Assembly (NCBI GenBank): GCA_027532775.1 | Contig: JAPZTO010000002.1 | Coordinates: 920,373-984,372 of the forward strand | From: Beijerinckiaceae bacterium | Lineage (GTDB): Bacteria > Pseudomonadota > Alphaproteobacteria > Rhizobiales > Beijerinckiaceae | Reading direction: 5' to 3' | DNA: 64,000 nucleotides | The notes under the pieces: model-generated | The model's database searches: none | Seen by the model: the letters and a program-made list of their open reading frames with translations, nothing else | What the model was told of the DNA's origin: nothing | Position numbers and translations under genes: made by a program | Part shown: positions 33,127 to 41,851 of the stretch, piece by piece | How positions within the stretch are numbered: position 1 is the stretch's first letter | How the letters are laid out: every line of letters begins with the position of its first letter

Positions 33127-34143
33127 TCAAGCCTCGCTCCACCGGAAACAGCGAACCTCATGGCCGGTTCCCGCGACCAGAAGCTCGGGGCTCCCGGCCT
33201 CGCAGGCCTCGACCGCGCGCTGGCACCGCGGAGCGAACCGGCAACCTGTCGCCTCCGCTGCACTCGTGACACTCCCGGGAATGGCCGCGACGATCCGACG
33301 ACCATTGCTGTCGCGCCGGGCGCGCTCGGGGAGGCAATCGACTAAGGCCGCCGTGTAGGGGTGGCGCGAGTTGTGGAAAATATCCCGGACATTCGCTTTC
33401 TCCACCACCTCGCCTGCGTACATGACGGTCACTGTATCAGCGATCTCCGCGACCACGGCAAGGTTGTGGGTGATGAAAAGCACGCCCATGCTGTGCTCCT
33501 TGCGGAGCCGTTCGATCAGATCGAGGATCTGCGCCTGAATGGTTACATCGAGTGCTGTCGTTGGCTCGTCCGCGATCAGAAGGCGCGGGTTGCACGACAT
33601 TGCCAGCGCGATCATGACCCGCTGGCGCATGCCACCGGACATCTGGTGCGGATAGTCGCCCGCACGCCGCGCGGCATCGGGAATCTCGACAAGCGAGAGC
33701 ATCTCGACGGCGTGACGCATCGCTGCCTGAGGGGCGAGCGCCATGTGAAGCCGGACCTGCTCGGCGATCTGCTCCCCGACGGTCATTACCGGGTTCAGCG
33801 AGGTCATCGGCTCCTGAAAGATCATGGCGATCTCGTTGCCACGCAGCGCGCGGACAACGCCCTGCCCCGCGCTCGCCAGATCGACCACCGCACCGGACCG
33901 CCGCCGGAATTCGGCCACGCCCTTGCTGACACGGCCATAAGGGCGCGGCAAAAGACCCATGATTGCAAGGCTGGTCACGGATTTTCCGGAGCCAGACTCC
34001 CCGACGAGCGCGGTCGTCTTTCCCGCCTCGACCCGAAGATCAACTCCGCGAACCGGCACGACATCGCCACCTTCGGTCCGGAACGTGACCTCCAGCCCAC
34101 GGATGTCGAGAAGCGGTCTCTCCTGCACGGAAGTCTCCATCAT
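33127..34143 (-). CDS. dppD: Dipeptide/oligopeptide ABC transporter ATP-binding protein DppD
   Basis: The product has 338 residues: Walker [11 protein letters not shown]-loop '[20 protein letters not shown]', signature [17 protein letters not shown], Walker B '[20 protein letters not shown]' and the oligopeptide-family C-terminus with '[15 protein letters not shown]'. The start overlaps dppC by 4 bases (ATGA). Order on the minus strand is dppA-dppB-dppC-dppD-dppF-rpiR. Confidence 0.92.
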   Translation of the reverse strand: MMETSVQERPLLDIRGLEVTFRTEGGDVVPVRGVDLRVEAGKTTALVGESGSGKSVTSLAIMGLLPRPYGRVSKGVAEFRRRSGAVVDLASAGQGVVRALRGNEIAMIFQEPMTSLNPVMTVGEQIAEQVRLHMALAPQAAMRHAVEMLSLVEIPDAARRAGDYPHQMSGGMRQRVMIALAMSCNPRLLIADEPTTALDVTIQAQILDLIERLRKEHSMGVLFITHNLAVVAEIADTVTVMYAGEVVEKANVRDIFHNSRHPYTAALVDCLPERARRDSNGRRIVAAIPGSVTSAAEATGCRFAPRCQRAVEACEAGSPELLVAGTGHEVRCFRWSEA

Positions 34144-35003
34144 AGAGCCTTCCTCAACTTGGGATCGAGCATGTCGCGCAGCCCGTCGCCAAGCAATTGC
34201 AGGCTCAGCGCGGCAAACACGATCGCAAGACCGGGAAACAGCACGAGCCAGACCGCGCGGTCAGCATATTGCTGACCCGCTGCGATCATGGTGCCCCAGG
34301 TCGGAATGTCCGGCGGAACGCCGGCTCCAAGGAACGACAGGCCAGCCTCGGCCAGCACGGCATAGGCGAAGATGAAGGTCGCCTGCACGAGGATCGGCGA
34401 TGCGACGTTGAGCAGGATATGCATAGTCATGATCCGCCAGGTGGAGACCCCGAGCGCGCGCGCGGCCTCGACGAACGGCAATTCACGCACCACCAGCGTG
34501 GAACTGCGAACAACACGCGTGACGCGCGGCGTGTAGACGATCGAGAGTGCGAGCACCACGTTGCCGGCGGAGGCGCCAAGCACCGCCACCAGGAAAATCG
34601 CCAGCAGGATATCCGGTAGCGACATCATCGCGTCGACAAGGCGCATGATCACCGCGTCGAGCGCGCGGAAATACCCCGCGATCAGCCCCAGTACGGTGCC
34701 CGCCAGCATCGTGCACATGACTACCGCGACGCCGATGCCGAGCGAGGCGCGGCCGCCGTAGATGATCCGCGTGAGCACATCGCGCCCAAACTCGTCGGTG
34801 CCAAACCAGTTCGTCAGGCTTGGCGGGCGAAGCCGCTGGCTCACCCGCATCCCCGTTGGCGAATAGGGCGATATCCAAGGCGCGAGGATCGCGAGCAGGA
34901 CAATCACAAGCAGGATGATCACGGCAACGAGCACAAGCTTGCGCCGGAAGAGCCTCTGCAGAAACAACCTGACGGGGGACCGAGCGGTCATGGCGGACAT
35001 CAA
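34140..35003 (-). CDS. dppC: Dipeptide/oligopeptide ABC transporter permease DppC
   Basis: The product has 287 residues. The DppC N-terminal OppC_N segment ('FRRKLVLVAVIILLVIVLLA') precedes 'NWFGTDEFGRDVLTRIIYGG', a signature of DppC/OppC, and the EAA loop 'FVEAARALGVSTWRIMTMHI'. Six membrane helices are expected. It overlaps dppB (4 bases) and dppD (4 bases). Confidence 0.92.
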   Translation of the reverse strand: MMSAMTARSPVRLFLQRLFRRKLVLVAVIILLVIVLLAILAPWISPYSPTGMRVSQRLRPPSLTNWFGTDEFGRDVLTRIIYGGRASLGIGVAVVMCTMLAGTVLGLIAGYFRALDAVIMRLVDAMMSLPDILLAIFLVAVLGASAGNVVLALSIVYTPRVTRVVRSSTLVVRELPFVEAARALGVSTWRIMTMHILLNVASPILVQATFIFAYAVLAEAGLSFLGAGVPPDIPTWGTMIAAGQQYADRAVWLVLFPGLAIVFAALSLQLLGDGLRDMLDPKLRKAL

Positions 35004-35941
35004 TATTTCACGCGCGGATCGACAAGCGTGTACATCACGTCGATCGAAAAATTGATGAGGACGTAGATGCCGGCGATGACGATCAGCGCGCCCTGAATCA
35101 CTGGATAATCCCGCCGCAGGACCGCCGAGACGACGAGATTGCCGATCCCCGGCAGGCCAAACACCGTTTCGGTGACAATGGCGCCGCCGACAAGCAGCGC
35201 CGCGGTCAATCCCACCACCGTGATGATCGGCACAAGCGCGTTGCCGAGCCCATGCCGCAGGATGACACGCGCCTCCGAAAGCCCCTTCGCCCGCGCCGTG
35301 CGCACGTAATCCTCGTTGAGTACGTCAAGCATGCTGGCGCGAGTAAAACGGGTAATCAGCGCCGAATTGACGATTCCCAGCACGCTCGCGGGCAGCATAA
35401 GATGATACAACCGCTCTGCGAACGAGGCGCCGGGCGGACCGTAGCCGGCGACCGGGAACCAGCCCAACCGAACAGCGAAGAACTGGATGAAAATCAGACC
35501 GAGCCAGAAGCTCGGGATGCTTGCCGCGAGCATCGCGCCGCCGCTGACCGCCTGATCCGACGCCCGGCCGCGCCAGACCGCGGACGCGATCCCTGCAGGC
35601 ACGCCGATCGCGGTCGCGACGAGGATGGACAGCAACGCCAGAAAGAAGGTCGGCTCCGCGCGCTCGGCGATCGCGACAATAACCGGCCGTTGCAGGAAAA
35701 TGGATTGCCCGAGGTTGCCGCGCAAGAGCTCTTTTAGCCAGAGCGCATATTGCACGATGACCGGTTGATCCAGCCCATAGGTCTTGCGAAGCTCGGCGAC
35801 ATCCGCCAGCGAGGCCTGTTCCCCGAGCATCAGCGCGGCCGGATCGCCCGGCGCAAGACGCGTCAGGAAGAACACCATCGTCGCGACAATAAACATCACG
35901 ATCAGCATACCGGCGAGCCTGCGGGCCAAGGCTGCGAACAT
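35000..35941 (-). CDS. dppB: Dipeptide/oligopeptide ABC transporter permease DppB
   Basis: The product has 313 residues: N-terminal helix 'RLAGMLIVMFIVATMVFFLT', then RLAPGDPA (typical of DppB), 'LGQSIFLQRPV', EAA-like loop 'YVRTARAKGLSEARVILRHG' and 'VVGLTAALLVGGAIVTETVF'. The start at 35941 gives the normal family length; the frame extends upstream to 36226 antisense to dppA and was not used. It lies 65 bases after dppA. Confidence 0.92.
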   Translation of the reverse strand: MFAALARRLAGMLIVMFIVATMVFFLTRLAPGDPAALMLGEQASLADVAELRKTYGLDQPVIVQYALWLKELLRGNLGQSIFLQRPVIVAIAERAEPTFFLALLSILVATAIGVPAGIASAVWRGRASDQAVSGGAMLAASIPSFWLGLIFIQFFAVRLGWFPVAGYGPPGASFAERLYHLMLPASVLGIVNSALITRFTRASMLDVLNEDYVRTARAKGLSEARVILRHGLGNALVPIITVVGLTAALLVGGAIVTETVFGLPGIGNLVVSAVLRRDYPVIQGALIVIAGIYVLINFSIDVMYTLVDPRVKY

Positions 35942-36006
35942 TGTGCGATCCTTCTCGGTCAGGCAGCAGGCGGGCCACGATAACATGGCCCGCCCCGCAT
36001 GATCGT

Positions 36007-37581
36007 TCAACCGAGCGACACGTTCCAGAAGGCGGGCATCGGCATCGGTACATAGCCTGTGAGCCGCATCGAGCCCGCGCAAAGCGCGGCAAACTCGCCA
36101 ACTCGGATATACGGCACCTCGTCGTAGACGACCTCCTGCACTTTGGCCCAGAGTGCGCCGCGCTTGACGGGGTCCGACTCCGCGTTGAAGGCGCTGATCG
36201 CGGCGTTTTTTGCCGGGCTGTCCCACCAGCCAGGCGCACCGGCGCCAAGCTGCGGCGGCGAGAGCATCGGCTCGGGATAAAAGCTCGAATGCGTGATGTA
36301 GACTTCATAGAGCGCTGGATCGGCACGGCGTTGCACCAGCGTTGCCCAGTCGACGACGTCGAGCTGGGTCTTGAACCCTGCCGCCTTGAGATTTTCCGCC
36401 ATCACCAGCGCCATCGCGTGGTGGAACTCGTATTGCTTCGAATTCAGGATGCGGACCGGCGTGCCGTCGTATTTCGCCTCAGCGAGGAGCTTCTTCGCCC
36501 CGGCAGCATCGGCCTTGTTGTAGACTTTCTCGCCGGCCATGGAATGGAAAGGCGAGCTTTGGGGGAAATGCGCTGGAGTTGCGCGGTAGAATTTCTCGTC
36601 GCCAAAAGCCGCGCCGAGCATTTCACCTTCGTTGAGCGCGAGCTGGAAGGCCTGGCGGATCTTCTTGTCGGCGAAAAGCCCCTGCTTGGTGTTGGTCACA
36701 AGGTAGGGGAAGCCGTAGGGCATCATCAGGATCGGTTTTGCAGATCCGCTGTCTGTCACACGGCGGAAGGCTTCGACCGGCAACTGGTCGGCGAAGTGGT
36801 ATTGCCCTGCGATGGCACCTTCGACACGTGTGTTGGCGTTGGGGACAGGAATGAAGCGCAGCTCGGCCACCTTAGCCTCGCGCTTGCCGGCGTAGCCATC
36901 GGGCGCCTCGCTGCGCGCGGAATAGCCGTCGAACCGGGTCAGGATGACGAACTGGTCCGGCTTCCGCTCCTTAAACCTGTAAGGGCCGGTGCCGATGTAG
37001 TTCACCAGCGGCGTCGCAATGGACTCCTTTGCCATGATCGCGGCATAGCCGGAAGGCAGGGCCATATGGGTAACCAGTGCCGGCACCGGGCTTTTCAACT
37101 TGATCGTCAGGCCATGCGTGCCCTTCGCGTCGATGCTAACAAGCGCAGCGCCCACCGATTTGCCGCGCGGGGTCATCTCGATCCAACGTTTCAGAGAGGC
37201 GATCACATCCTCCACATCGAGATCGCGACCGCTGTGCAGCTTCACGCCCTTGCGGATATCGATGTCATACGTCAGCCCGTCTGCGCTGACTTTCGGCATC
37301 TCGACGGCCAGCATCGGCCGTGCATTGAGCTTCTGATCGAAGGTGTAGAGGGACTCGTAGACATGCATCATGATCAGCGACGGGAGGTCGGCCGTCGACG
37401 CCATCGGATCGAGCGTCTGCGGTTCACCGATCATCGCCAGGTTAAGACTGTTTGCAGCCTGCGCCGAAGCTCCCTTGCTGCCGATGAAAGCCGCGATGGT
37501 AGCGGCGCCCAGCGCCAGCCCACCAACTTCTCGCCGACTCAAGCCAAGCTGCAAAAATTGCGGATGTCTGGATTTTGTCAT
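36007..37581 (-). CDS. dppA: Dipeptide/oligopeptide ABC transporter substrate-binding protein (SBP_bac_5)
   Basis: The product has 524 residues. The N-terminus has a Tat-like signal 'LSRREVGGLALGAATIAAF' with twin Arg. The SBP_bac_5 fold is shown by 'LAMIGEPQTLDPMASTADLP', 'GLTYDIDIRKGVKLHSGRDL', 'IGTGPYRFKERKPDQFVILT' and 'IRQAFQLALNEGEML'. Members bind di- and oligopeptides, nickel chelates, opines or sugars; the ligand here is unknown. The start at 37581 follows GGGAGAG; a frame to 37641 is open but unsupported. It is the first gene of the dpp operon, with an AT-rich promoter and a palindrome at 37752-37764. Confidence 0.9.
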   Translation of the reverse strand: MTKSRHPQFLQLGLSRREVGGLALGAATIAAFIGSKGASAQAANSLNLAMIGEPQTLDPMASTADLPSLIMMHVYESLYTFDQKLNARPMLAVEMPKVSADGLTYDIDIRKGVKLHSGRDLDVEDVIASLKRWIEMTPRGKSVGAALVSIDAKGTHGLTIKLKSPVPALVTHMALPSGYAAIMAKESIATPLVNYIGTGPYRFKERKPDQFVILTRFDGYSARSEAPDGYAGKREAKVAELRFIPVPNANTRVEGAIAGQYHFADQLPVEAFRRVTDSGSAKPILMMPYGFPYLVTNTKQGLFADKKIRQAFQLALNEGEMLGAAFGDEKFYRATPAHFPQSSPFHSMAGEKVYNKADAAGAKKLLAEAKYDGTPVRILNSKQYEFHHAMALVMAENLKAAGFKTQLDVVDWATLVQRRADPALYEVYITHSSFYPEPMLSPPQLGAGAPGWWDSPAKNAAISAFNAESDPVKRGALWAKVQEVVYDEVPYIRVGEFAALCAGSMRLTGYVPMPMPAFWNVSLG

Positions 37582-37751
37582 CTTTCTCTCCCTGTGTTGC
37601 GGCTTATCGGTGCCGACTACATTTTTGAAACTTAATTCCATTCAAGGATCAGTCAAGCCCAGCGCCGCGAACCTAATCGGAGGCACAGAGCTTGTATTGG
37701 GCCCATTTTTGTCGACCTGATTCCGCTGATCGGCGACCATCACGCTAGAAT

Positions 37752-37764
37752 GGAATATTATTCC
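37752..37764. promoter_or_regulatory. Probable RpiR operator (GGAATATTATTCC)
   Basis: GGAAT-ATT-ATTCC is a perfect palindrome inside AATGGAATATTATTCCGTTT, about 170 bases upstream of dppA. AT-rich palindromes with GGAAT/ATTCC arms are plausible RpiR-family operators, and the only nearby candidate regulator is the rpiR-like gene at the end of this operon. A related half-site, TTAATTCCATTCAAG, lies at 37626-37640, closer to the gene. Confidence 0.5.
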
Positions 37765-37796
37765 GTTTTTCCAACCAGCGCATTGGACGCGCACGC

Positions 37797-38053
37797 GGGG
37801 CTGTCAGACAAACCAGAAAAGTCTCGGAATGCGCCCTACCCCGGCATGGATCAGGCCGCGCAAAGTTGACGCGACACCGTCAGAGGAAAACTTGCGGCCC
37901 ACGCTTTGCTGCCCCCATCGCTATCGATTGGGCGCAGAGTATCGCGCTTTGAGGGAAAACCCCTCAGAAATGGCAAAGCGCTGGCGGTCAGGCGAGCAAA
38001 AGGTACAAATCCGCCCAGATCGTCCGCAAGCCCATTTTTTATCTGACAGTGCC
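37797..38053 (-). mobile_element. IS6-family remnant E (both terminal repeats, body lost)
   Basis: The left end GGGGCTGTCAGACAAAC and the right end TTTATCTGACAGTGCC are IS6-type inverted repeats. Next to the left end the sequence matches remnants B and F (AGAAAAGTCTCGG, GGATCAGGCCGCGCAAAGTT) and encodes the last residues of the transposase on the minus strand. After 37880 a second internal terminus-like motif (CCGTCAGAGGAAAAC) appears, and the remaining about 150 bases are not recognisably transposase. It may be a fusion of two copies. It separates the dpp operon from the nar cluster. Confidence 0.75.
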
Positions 38054-38114
38054 AGGCGGCGAGCGCGAACTCGAACATGGGGCACGCCTGAACTGGACTG
38101 CCATTGGATATCGC

Positions 38115-38813
38115 CTAGCACGCGGGATCATCGATTGTCGGCACGGGCCGCGCCAGGGACAGCAGCGCCTCGCGATCATTGAGCTGGACATGCCGCCCGC
38201 GAATATCGACCTTGTACGGGATCAGCGCAGCAATCGAACGGGACAGGACTTCGGGCGCCATGCCGAGACGGGAGGCCAGCACTTTCTTGTCATAGGGAAT
38301 TTCCAACTTGCCGGTGCTGCCGCCCTTTTCTTCCTCTGCGATGAGCCAGTTGGCCAGCCGCTCGAGGCTGGAGCGCAATTTCTGGTTCTTCAATTCCTTG
38401 ACGACGCCGCGATAGGCCAGCGCCATATCCACTGCGAGGGCTCGCGCAAAATGCGCGTCCTCGGCAAAACCTTCCCGGACCGCCTCGGCAGGCAGCATTA
38501 GGATCCGGGTCGGCGTGAGTCCGCGGGCGGATTTCAGGTAGACCCGATCCAGCAGGACAGCTGCGATGATGAAGCTGTTGCCCGGCCCGAGGACGGAAAT
38601 CGTGGTCTCACGATCGCGGTAGCCGGCATAGATCTCCACCTGTCCCTGAACGATTACGTAAAGGAAATCTGCCGGATCGCCCTCATGGACTAGTTCGACA
38701 TGGGCCGGAAACCGCTGGACAAAGGCACTGCGCAGGAGCGACTCGACATAGGCTGCACCCACTCCCTCAAAGAGCGGCAATTGCCGCATTTCCTGCAAGT
38801 CTTCATCGCGCAT
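38115..38813 (-). CDS. Crp/Fnr-family regulator of the nar cluster (Dnr/NnrR-like)
   Basis: The product has 232 residues: cyclic-nucleotide-type sensor barrel (about 10-125; 'VHEGDPADFLYVIVQGQVEI'), a long dimer helix and a winged helix ('KKVLASRLGMAPEVLSRSIA'). There is no N-terminal Cys cluster, so it is not an FNR-type oxygen sensor; Dnr/NnrR-type nitric-oxide sensing or another ligand is possible. The start at 38813 has AGAAGGAGG. A TTG at 38873 would extend the frame, but it lies in the FNR-type box at 38860-38873 and was rejected. It is divergent from narK. Two perfect TTGAT-N4-ATCAA boxes lie between. Confidence 0.88.
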   Translation of the reverse strand: MRDEDLQEMRQLPLFEGVGAAYVESLLRSAFVQRFPAHVELVHEGDPADFLYVIVQGQVEIYAGYRDRETTISVLGPGNSFIIAAVLLDRVYLKSARGLTPTRILMLPAEAVREGFAEDAHFARALAVDMALAYRGVVKELKNQKLRSSLERLANWLIAEEEKGGSTGKLEIPYDKKVLASRLGMAPEVLSRSIAALIPYKVDIRGRHVQLNDREALLSLARPVPTIDDPAC

Positions 38814-38859
38814 GACAGCACCTCCTTCTGCACCTTTCGTCAAATGCGCAATCACGTCC

Positions 38860-38873
38860 TTGATATTGATCAA
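38860..38873. promoter_or_regulatory. FNR/Dnr-type box 1
   Basis: TTGATATTGATCAA fits TTGAT-N4-ATCAA perfectly. It lies 47 bases upstream of the regulator start (38813) and so probably mediates its auto-control or activation by an FNR-type protein. Confidence 0.8.
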
Positions 38874-38974
38874 GCTCTGATTTGACAGAACCGAAGCTGT
38901 GCCTTGATCGAGAATGCACTCCGCCTTGACAAATTAAGTATCTGTTCTTGAAAGCTTTTATGGCCCTTTTTGGG

Positions 38975-38988
38975 TTGATTCAAATCAA
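38975..38988. promoter_or_regulatory. FNR/Dnr-type box 2 in the narK promoter
   Basis: TTGATTCAAATCAA fits TTGAT-N4-ATCAA perfectly. It lies 79 bases before the narK start, as expected for a site centred near -40 of a class II promoter with a short leader. It should make narK-narGHJI oxygen- or NO-responsive. Confidence 0.85.
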
Positions 38989-39066
38989 GGCTCGGATCTT
39001 TCCCCCTGCCAAGCATGGCTTCCGCGTTCGACCTGAGAGCGCGTTTTCCATGAAGAGGGGGCGAGC

Positions 39067-41820
39067 ATGGCTGTCGCCACTGTCACCGCATCGGACCAGA
39101 ACAGGGCGCTTTGGTTTTCGACCATTGCCTTCACGGTCTGTTTCGCGGTCTGGACGATTTTCGCGATCATCGGCATCCAGATCAAAAAGGATCTGGGCCT
39201 TTCCGACACGCAATTCGGGCTGCTGGTTGGGACGCCGATCCTCACTGGGTCGCTGATCCGCCTGCTGCTCGGTATCTGGGCTGACCAGTATGGTGGCCGC
39301 ATGGTCTATACGGCGACCATGCTGACCGCCGCGGTCATGACCTTCCTGCTCACCTTCGCCTATGATTACCCCACCTTCCTGATCGCCGCGCTTGGCGTCG
39401 GCATTGCCGGCGGCTCTTTCTCGGTCGGCGTGGCCTATGTTGCCAAATGGTACCCGAAGGAAAAGCAGGGCACGGCGCTCGGCATTTTCGGCGCCGGGAA
39501 TGTCGGTGCAGCGGTCACCAAGTTCGCCGCCCCTGTCATCATGGTTGCCTATGGCTGGAAGAGTGTGGCGCTCATTTGGGCCTTGGCGCTTGGCATCATG
39601 GGGATCCTGTTCTTCCTCTTCACCAAGGATGACCCGGATCTTGCCCGCCGGCGGGCAACGGGTGCGAAGCCGGAACCGCTTTCGGCCATGATGGAGCCGT
39701 TGAGAAACGTCCAGGTCTGGCGGTTCTCGCTCTACTATTTCTTCGTGTTCGGCGCCTTCGTTGCCCTGGCCCTATGGCTGCCGCGCTACCTGATCGGCGT
39801 TTACGAGCTCGATATCGCAACGGCCGGCATGATCGGCGCGATGTATTCCATTCCCGCTTCGGTCTTCCGCGCCTATGGCGGCCATCTCTCGGACAAGTAT
39901 GGCGCCCGGACGATCATGTACTGGACCTTCCTTGTCTCGATCGTCTGCACCTTCATCCTGTCCTACCCGCCGACGAACTACACCGTCGAAGGCATCCGCG
40001 GGCCGGTGGAATTCAGCACGCGGATGGGTCTCGTCGGCTTTGTCGTCACGGCCTTCGTGCTCGGCTTCTTCATGAGCCTCGGCAAGGCAGCGGTCTACAA
40101 GCACATCCCGGTTTACTACCCGGACCGGGTTGGTGCGGTTGGCGGCGTCGTCGGCCTCGTCGGCGGGCTTGGTGGGTTTGTGCTGCCGATCGCTTTCGGT
40201 GCGCTCAATGACCTGACGGGCGTCTGGCAGAGCTGCTTCTGGCTGCTCTTCGCCATCGTGACCATTGCCGCCGTCTGGATGCATCTCGCCATCCGCTCGA
40301 TGGAAAAGCAGGCCATGGGCGCCACGCTGAACAAGCTGCCGCAACTGCCGGAAATGCAGCCTATCCATGGCCCGGAACAGGAGGGCGCGCTCGCCGCAAA
40401 GGGCGCGATCCAAGATTGGCAGCCGGAAGATCCTGCCTTCTGGCGGGGTCAGGGGCGTTCCATCGCCCGCCGCAATCTCTGGATTTCGGTTCCCTGCCTG
40501 CTGCTCTCCTTCGCGGTCTGGATGGTGTGGTCGGTCGTGGTGGCGCGTCTGCCGAGCGTCGGCTTCGCCTTCACCAATGAACAGCTGTTCTGGTTGGCCT
40601 CGCTGCCCGGGCTTTCCGGGGCGACCCTCCGCATCTTCTACAGCTTCATGCCGGCCATGTTCGGCGGCCGGCTGTGGACCACGCTTGCCACATGGTCACT
40701 GCTGATCCCGGCTCTCGGCATGGGCTTTGCGGTCCAGAACCCGGAAACGCCATACTGGATCTTCCTGGCTCTGGCCCTGCTCTGCGGCTTTGGCGGCGGA
40801 AACTTCGCCTCCTCGATGGCCAATATCTCCTTCTTCTTCCCCAAGGCGGAGAAGGGCAACGCCCTCGCCATCAATGCCGGTCTCGGCAATCTCGGGGTCA
40901 GCGTGGTGCAGTTCGTGGTGCCGCTCGCCATCACGGCCGGCGTGTTCGGCGCGCTTGGCGGCACGCCGCAAACCGCAACGGTCAACGGCGTGACAACCAC
41001 GCTCTGGCTCCAGAATGCCGGCTTCGTATTCGTACCCTTCATCATCGCATCCGCCTTCGCAGCGTGGTTCGGGATGAATGACATCGCCTCTATGAAGGCC
41101 AGCTTCGCCGATCAGGCAGTGATCTTCCGCCGGACCCATAACTGGGTGATGTGCTGGCTCTACACCGGCACATTCGGCTCCTTCATCGGCTATTCCGCCG
41201 GCTTCCCGCTGCTCTCGAAGATCCTCTTCCCAGAGGTCAATGCCCTGCAATACGCCTTCCTGGGCCCGCTGGTCGGTGCGGTTTCCCGCGCCTTCTCCGG
41301 CAAGGCCTGCGACAGGATCGGCGGCGGGCGCATCACCTTCTGGGTCTTCGTGGCGATGTGCCTCGGGGTTGTCGGCATCCTTTATGCGATCAGCATGAAG
41401 GGGAACCCAAGCGCCTTCCCGGTCTTCTTCGCGAGCTTCCTGTTCCTGTTCGCAGCAACCGGGGTGGGCAATGCCTCGACCTTCCAGATGATCCCCGCGA
41501 TCATGCGGCAGGAAGTGGCCCGGCTCGAGCCGCAGCTCAAGGGCCAGGATCTCGTCAAGCAATCCGACAAGGAAAGCGCGGCGATCATCGGCTTTACCTC
41601 GGCGGTGGCGGCCTATGGCGCCTTCTTCATCCCGAAGAGCTTTGGCACTTCGATCGCGATGACCGGCTCGGCAGCCGGCGCCCTCTACGCCTTCCTTGGT
41701 TTCTACATCACCTGCATCGCCATCACCTGGTGGTTCTACACCCGGCGCGGCGGCCTGCTGCACGACATCGAGCGGGGCCTTGCGCCCCGCCCGGCGACGC
41801 CGGTCGCCAATCCCGCCTGA
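39067..41820 (+). CDS. narK: NarK1-NarK2 fused nitrate/nitrite transporter
   Basis: The product has 917 residues, twice the usual MFS length, because two complete 12-helix MFS modules are joined. The first (about 15-425) is NarK1-like ('LWFSTIAFTVCFAVWTIFAI', 'GGSFSVGVAYVAKWYPKEKQ', nitrate signature 'GFGAGNVGAAVTKF' region); the second (about 470-905) is NarK2-like ('CGFGGGNFASSMANISFFFP', 'NAGLGNLGVSVVQF'). In Paracoccus the NarK1 half acts as a nitrate/proton importer and the NarK2 half as a nitrate/nitrite antiporter. The start at 39067 follows GAGGGGGCG. It is the first gene of the nar operon, 31 bases before narG. Confidence 0.93.
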   Translation: MAVATVTASDQNRALWFSTIAFTVCFAVWTIFAIIGIQIKKDLGLSDTQFGLLVGTPILTGSLIRLLLGIWADQYGGRMVYTATMLTAAVMTFLLTFAYDYPTFLIAALGVGIAGGSFSVGVAYVAKWYPKEKQGTALGIFGAGNVGAAVTKFAAPVIMVAYGWKSVALIWALALGIMGILFFLFTKDDPDLARRRATGAKPEPLSAMMEPLRNVQVWRFSLYYFFVFGAFVALALWLPRYLIGVYELDIATAGMIGAMYSIPASVFRAYGGHLSDKYGARTIMYWTFLVSIVCTFILSYPPTNYTVEGIRGPVEFSTRMGLVGFVVTAFVLGFFMSLGKAAVYKHIPVYYPDRVGAVGGVVGLVGGLGGFVLPIAFGALNDLTGVWQSCFWLLFAIVTIAAVWMHLAIRSMEKQAMGATLNKLPQLPEMQPIHGPEQEGALAAKGAIQDWQPEDPAFWRGQGRSIARRNLWISVPCLLLSFAVWMVWSVVVARLPSVGFAFTNEQLFWLASLPGLSGATLRIFYSFMPAMFGGRLWTTLATWSLLIPALGMGFAVQNPETPYWIFLALALLCGFGGGNFASSMANISFFFPKAEKGNALAINAGLGNLGVSVVQFVVPLAITAGVFGALGGTPQTATVNGVTTTLWLQNAGFVFVPFIIASAFAAWFGMNDIASMKASFADQAVIFRRTHNWVMCWLYTGTFGSFIGYSAGFPLLSKILFPEVNALQYAFLGPLVGAVSRAFSGKACDRIGGGRITFWVFVAMCLGVVGILYAISMKGNPSAFPVFFASFLFLFAATGVGNASTFQMIPAIMRQEVARLEPQLKGQDLVKQSDKESAAIIGFTSAVAAYGAFFIPKSFGTSIAMTGSAAGALYAFLGFYITCIAITWWFYTRRGGLLHDIERGLAPRPATPVANPA

Positions 41821-41851
41821 CCCGAATTGCTAGCCAGAGAGGCGACAGACC

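Noticed and set aside
35941..37635. Long plus-strand frame (564 residues) opposite dppA
   Set aside because: Mirror frame of a high-GC gene; His/Arg-rich composition and no motif, whereas the minus strand encodes a clear SBP_bac_5 protein.
38814..38873. TTG start at 38873 for the Crp/Fnr regulator
   Set aside because: The start would lie inside a perfect FNR-type box, and ATG 38813 has an excellent AGAAGGAGG.
38890..38912. Third FNR-type half-site (TTGATCGAGAATG)
   Set aside because: Only one half matches; likely chance next to two real boxes.
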